DNA of 8,204 nucleotides, from NCBI GenBank assembly GCA_046262015.1, contig JBHENN010000033.1, positions 1 to 8,204 on the forward strand, in the 5' to 3' direction. This document shows, piece after piece, positions 5,856-8,204 of this stretch. The notes beneath the pieces are model-generated. The model was not told where the DNA came from. It was given only the letters and a program-made list of their open reading frames with translations, and made no database searches. The position numbers were made by a program, and so were the translations under genes. Position 1 is the stretch's first letter. Each line of letters opens with the position of its first letter. Origin of the DNA: JBHENN01 sp046262015 (GTDB lineage: Bacteria > Actinomycetota > CADDZG01 > WHSQ01).

Positions 5856-6698
5856 TCAGATGCCCCACCGGCGCGCCAGCTCCTCCACCCGCCCTCGGAG
5901 CGCGGCTTGATTGCGACGTTCCAGGGCCATCCCAACAGCGATGCCTCCCCCCACGAGGATGACGCCGCCGAGCCCCGCGGGCACACCGATCAGCAGGGCG
6001 CGCCGGCGGGACCGGAGCTCGTGTATCGGCCAGCCGCGGGCCTGCGCGATGCGCCGGAGCTCGGGTTCGGGGTTGACCGCATGTGGGTGCCCGACGGACT
6101 CCAGCAACGGCAGGTCGTTGATCGAGTCGGAGTACGCCGCGCACTCGGCGAGCTCGATCCGGTGCTCGGCTGCTGCCGTCGCGACCGCCCTCGCCTTCTC
6201 CGGCCCGTGCATCACGGGACCGACGAGGCGTCCGGTGTAGAAACCGTCCTTGTCGACCTCCGAGACCGTCGCGATCGCATCCGTCATGTCGAGCGCCTCG
6301 GCTACCTTGGCGGCCAGCTCGATCGGGGCCGCGGTCACTAGGAAGGTGAGGTCGCCGCGTTGTTGATGGCCCTCGATCACTCGCACGATGTCGGCGTAGA
6401 CCAGCGGGAGGATGCGTTCCTGAGCGATCTCGTGACCCCACGAGAGCAGCTCCTCCTGGCTCCTGCCGGCAACGAACTCGAGCGTCGACCGTCGCGATCG
6501 CTCCATGTTCCTCTGACGCTCGCCCGCCACTCTGAAGACCATCTGGCCCCACCCGAAGCGGATGATGTCGCGCACGCGGAAGAGATCGCGGTCGTACGCT
6601 CCCCGGGCGAGCAGGAACAGGCTCGAGCCCGGGATCAGGGTGCGGTCGAGGTCGAAGAAGGCGGCTCGAGCTGGGCGGGGTCGGGCGTCAGCTTCCAT
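5856..6698 (-). CDS. HAD-IB (SerB-like) phosphatase with C-terminal membrane anchor
   Basis: This 280-residue haloacid-dehalogenase-superfamily phosphatase belongs to the phosphoserine-phosphatase-like IB subfamily. Motif I is FFDLDRTL with the nucleophile D16 and general acid D18. Motif II is the Thr in FLVTAAP (T122). Motif III is the Lys in HGPEKARAV (K168). Motif IV is AYSDSINDLPLL with metal ligands D191 and D195. Residues about 30-105 form the helical C1 cap. After the catalytic domain a basic stretch (LRSRRRA) leads to a hydrophobic, Gly-rich segment (about 234-259) and a charged tail, consistent with a single C-terminal transmembrane helix. The start is ATG 6698 or the adjacent GTG 6701; no ribosome site exists, but TATCCT (6712-6707) is 8 nt before the ATG. 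It is the first gene of a pair with the decarboxylase. The substrate, possibly a phospho-amino acid or lipid phosphate, is unknown. Confidence 0.88.
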   Translation of the reverse strand: MEADARPRPARAAFFDLDRTLIPGSSLFLLARGAYDRDLFRVRDIIRFGWGQMVFRVAGERQRNMERSRRSTLEFVAGRSQEELLSWGHEIAQERILPLVYADIVRVIEGHQQRGDLTFLVTAAPIELAAKVAEALDMTDAIATVSEVDKDGFYTGRLVGPVMHGPEKARAVATAAAEHRIELAECAAYSDSINDLPLLESVGHPHAVNPEPELRRIAQARGWPIHELRSRRRALLIGVPAGLGGVILVGGGIAVGMALERRNQAALRGRVEELARRWGI

Positions 6699-6767
6699 CA
6701 CAGGCGAGGATAACGAGCGCGCAGGTCACCACCCCGGCCGTCGGGGAGTCCGTGTAAGTATCGCCCG
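6699..6767. promoter_or_regulatory. Divergent promoter region of the phosphatase and sugar isomerase genes
   Basis: Sixty-nine bases separate the two starts. On the minus strand, TATCCT (6712-6707) lies 8 nt before the phosphatase ATG, the same layout seen at tetR. On the plus strand no Shine-Dalgarno is close to the isomerase ATG at 6768; the nearest purine run, GGGGAG (6743-6748), is 19 nt away. An AT-richer patch GTAAGTATC (6754-6762) is the likely -10 zone. Both genes therefore look leaderless. No clear operator palindrome was seen. Confidence 0.45.
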
Positions 6768-7553
6768 ATGCTCGTCGGCTCGATGAACTTCCCCGGCCGC
6801 TCGCTCGTGAAGGAGATCCACCGGGTAGCCGAGGAGGGGTTCGATTTCGTCGACCTCACACTCGAGCCTCCGGCGGCGTGGCTCCCCGACGGCAAGGACA
6901 TAGGACGTCTGATCGGCGACCTGGGGCTCCAGGCCGTCGGCCACACCGCGTGGTACCTGCCGTTCGCGTCGCCGTTCCCCGAGGTGCGTGTCGTGGCGCG
7001 CGATCTCTACGCGCGCGCGCTCGACACCTTCGCGGACGCGGGCGTGACCCTGGTCAATGTGCATCCCGATCAGAAGGTGCCGCTACACCCACCCGACAAG
7101 GTGCGCGCCGCCAATGCCGAGACGATCGGACTGCTGGCGCGGGACGCAGCGCAGCGCGGCATCACGATCATGGTCGAGAACATCGACCGCACCTTCTCTA
7201 GGCCCGAGGACCTCAAGCTCATCCTGGATGCGGTCCCCGAGGCCGGTTTCCATCTCGACGTCGGACACGCGAACCTCGGCCTCGGGCGCGACGAGACCAA
7301 CCGCTCCCCAGGCTTCCTCGAGACCCTGGGAGACCGCCTCGTCCACGTCCACGTGTCGGACAACCGGGGCGGCGCCGACGACCTTCACCTTCCTCTCGGG
7401 GCCGGGACGATCGATTGGAAGGGCGCGATCCGGCTGCTCAAGCGCGCCGGCTACGACGGGACGGTGACCCTGGAGGTGTTCGCCCGCGAGCGCGAGCACC
7501 TGCGCACGTCCCGGCGGCTGTGGCTCGAGTGGTGGAGCGAGGTGTCGGCCTAG
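6768..7553 (+). CDS. Sugar phosphate isomerase/epimerase (xylose-isomerase-like TIM barrel)
   Basis: This 261-residue protein belongs to the AP-endonuclease-2/xylose-isomerase-like TIM-barrel family, whose members isomerise or epimerise sugars and related compounds with a divalent metal. Strand 1 is MLVGSMNFPG, followed by EGFDFVDLTLEPP (23-35). Likely metal and substrate ligands follow in family order: H59 (GHTAW), H99 (VNVHPD), E137 (IMVENID), D164 and H167 (HLDVGHAN), H193, H195 and D198 (VHVHVSDN), H207 (DLHLPLGAG) and E236 (TLEVF). All ligand positions expected for an active enzyme appear present. The ATG at 6768 precedes strand 1 directly and fits the family length; an ATG at 6783 would remove the strand. 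It diverges from the phosphatase gene. The substrate is unknown, and members of this family range from inositol catabolism to hydroxypyruvate isomerisation. Confidence 0.88.
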   Translation: MLVGSMNFPGRSLVKEIHRVAEEGFDFVDLTLEPPAAWLPDGKDIGRLIGDLGLQAVGHTAWYLPFASPFPEVRVVARDLYARALDTFADAGVTLVNVHPDQKVPLHPPDKVRAANAETIGLLARDAAQRGITIMVENIDRTFSRPEDLKLILDAVPEAGFHLDVGHANLGLGRDETNRSPGFLETLGDRLVHVHVSDNRGGADDLHLPLGAGTIDWKGAIRLLKRAGYDGTVTLEVFAREREHLRTSRRLWLEWWSEVSA

Positions 7554-7603
7554 GCCGCGAGCCGGTCATCCCGCCATTCCGCCCCGGAGCTGTTCGAGGT
7601 GTC

Positions 7604-7638
7604 TATCATCGTGGCTGATGATGCAGGTGAGGCAGTGA
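7604..7638 (+). promoter_or_regulatory. Putative leaderless -10 element with six-codon leader ORF
   Basis: TATCAT (7604-7609) is 8 nt before an ATG at 7618. That ATG opens a six-codon frame (MMQVRQ) ending in a TGA at 7636-7638, which overlaps the GTG at 7635 in the register of the PH-domain gene (GTGA). This is the layout of a leaderless upstream mini-ORF coupled to a downstream gene. AGGTGAG (7625-7631) inside the mini-ORF may also act as a ribosome site, though close to the GTG. The elements are visible; function is inferred. Confidence 0.35.
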
Positions 7639-8204
7639 CCCTCGGGGGGATAGAGCGCTACCTGGAGGACGGGGAGGAGATCGTCCTCGAGGCGCGGCCG
7701 TGGCCGGCCGAGGTCCTTCGCCGCATGGGCGCGGTCGCCGTCGTCGCCGGAGCCGGAGTCGCACTCGGCTACCTCACGAGCCCGTACGACGGGGCCGGCC
7801 TGGTCGATCGCGCCGCCGGGCTCCTACTGTCGCTGGCCCTCGTACGCCTGCTGGCCAGCGTGGTCCGTAGGCGCGCCCACCGCGTCATCGTGACCGACCG
7901 GCGACTCCTCGAGCGCCGCGGGCTGCTCGTGAGGTCGCTGCGCGCTCTCCCTTTGACCGCGGTGACGGACATGACCTACCGGCGGTCCGTCGCGGGACGG
8001 CTGCTCGGTTACGGCGAGGTGGTTCTGACGGCGGGATCCGCCCGCAGCACGACCGGTCCGGTCGGCGCGCCGGACGAACTCTACCATGCTCTGACGCGGC
8101 TGGTCGGTCGCCGGTCCCCGGATGCCCCGGCCCGGCTCGGCGAGGGCCGCCACCCGCTCGACGAGGATGACGTCGTCACCGGCCCCCTCCCACGGGTCGT
8201 GGTC
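7635..8204 (+). CDS. Membrane-anchored bacterial PH-domain protein (C-terminus beyond window)
   Basis: The frame is open from here to the window edge (190 codons, no stop). After IERYLEDGEEIVLEARPW (6-23) come two hydrophobic segments, about 31-49 (MGAVAVVAGAGVALGYLTS) and 59-77 (AAGLLLSLALVRLLASVV region). The bacterial PH (bPH_2/DUF304-like) domain follows at about 80-160: HRVIVTDRRLLERRGLLVRS, the LPLTAVTDM strand, then GRLLGYGEVVLTAGS and GAPDELYHALTRLV. Such proteins are membrane proteins of poorly known role. The Asp/Glu-rich tail at about 170-190 runs off the end. In-frame GTGs at 7599 and 7611 are alternative starts, the latter 10 nt after GAGGT. I prefer 7635 because a probable -10 hexamer lies at 7604-7609, so a transcript would begin downstream of both, and because the family N-terminus begins near there. 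Confidence 0.75.
   Translation, partial: MTLGGIERYLEDGEEIVLEARPWPAEVLRRMGAVAVVAGAGVALGYLTSPYDGAGLVDRAAGLLLSLALVRLLASVVRRRAHRVIVTDRRLLERRGLLVRSLRALPLTAVTDMTYRRSVAGRLLGYGEVVLTAGSARSTTGPVGAPDELYHALTRLVGRRSPDAPARLGEGRHPLDEDDVVTGPLPRVVV

Noticed and set aside
5833..6552. N-terminal extension of the decarboxylase frame to about 700 residues
   Set aside because: The extension is an out-of-frame reading of the phosphatase gene on the same strand. The family N-terminus and a GGAG site support ATG 5832.
7554..7634. Rho-independent terminator after the sugar isomerase
   Set aside because: No GC-rich stem followed by a T-run is present in this interval.

Overview
The window looks like a piece of a high-GC actinobacterial chromosome. 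Codon third positions are strongly G/C, GTG starts are used, there is an F420-type LLM flavin-fold oxidoreductase, a RHH/MazF toxin-antitoxin pair, and several genes start with no Shine-Dalgarno but with a TAnnnT hexamer just upstream (leaderless style). The species cannot be named from this sequence. No rRNA, tRNA, CRISPR array, transposase or integrase was recognised.

Layout. Bases 3-101 are the C-terminal end of an unidentified forward gene entering from the left. Bases 131-715 hold a compact toxin-antitoxin operon: a perfect inverted-repeat operator, a ribbon-helix-helix antitoxin and an overlapping MazF/PemK toxin. A short gap (716-868) contains what looks like the 3' relic of another gene. 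At 869-2887 a TetR-family repressor (minus) diverges from a SAM-dependent methyltransferase and a four-helix membrane protein (plus), joined by an ATGA overlap; the repressor is a natural candidate regulator of that pair. Bases 2888-3534 are a decayed-looking zone: coding-like codon bias appears in short pieces, on both strands and in different frames, broken by stops.

From about 3535 the character changes to denser, higher-GC, tightly packed metabolic genes. An LLM-class F420-type oxidoreductase (plus) converges on, and overlaps by 9 bp, a PLP-dependent group II decarboxylase (minus). The decarboxylase is the second gene of a minus-strand pair whose first gene is a HAD-IB phosphatase with a C-terminal membrane anchor. 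That pair diverges from a xylose-isomerase-like TIM-barrel sugar isomerase/epimerase. The window ends inside a membrane-anchored bacterial PH-domain protein, whose start was placed by reading codons to the window edge because no stop is present.

How the genes might work together: the toxin-antitoxin pair is a self-contained unit with autoregulation, and TetR/methyltransferase/membrane protein is a plausible regulated cassette. The right-hand metabolic genes do not form a pathway I can name. The most interesting signals are regulatory: a recurrent TATCNT hexamer placed exactly 8 nt before an ATG at three loci, one of which would drive a six-codon leader peptide overlapping the PH-protein start, and the mosaic of gene remnants around 716-868 and 2888-3534. 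I found no convincing wholly new multi-gene system.
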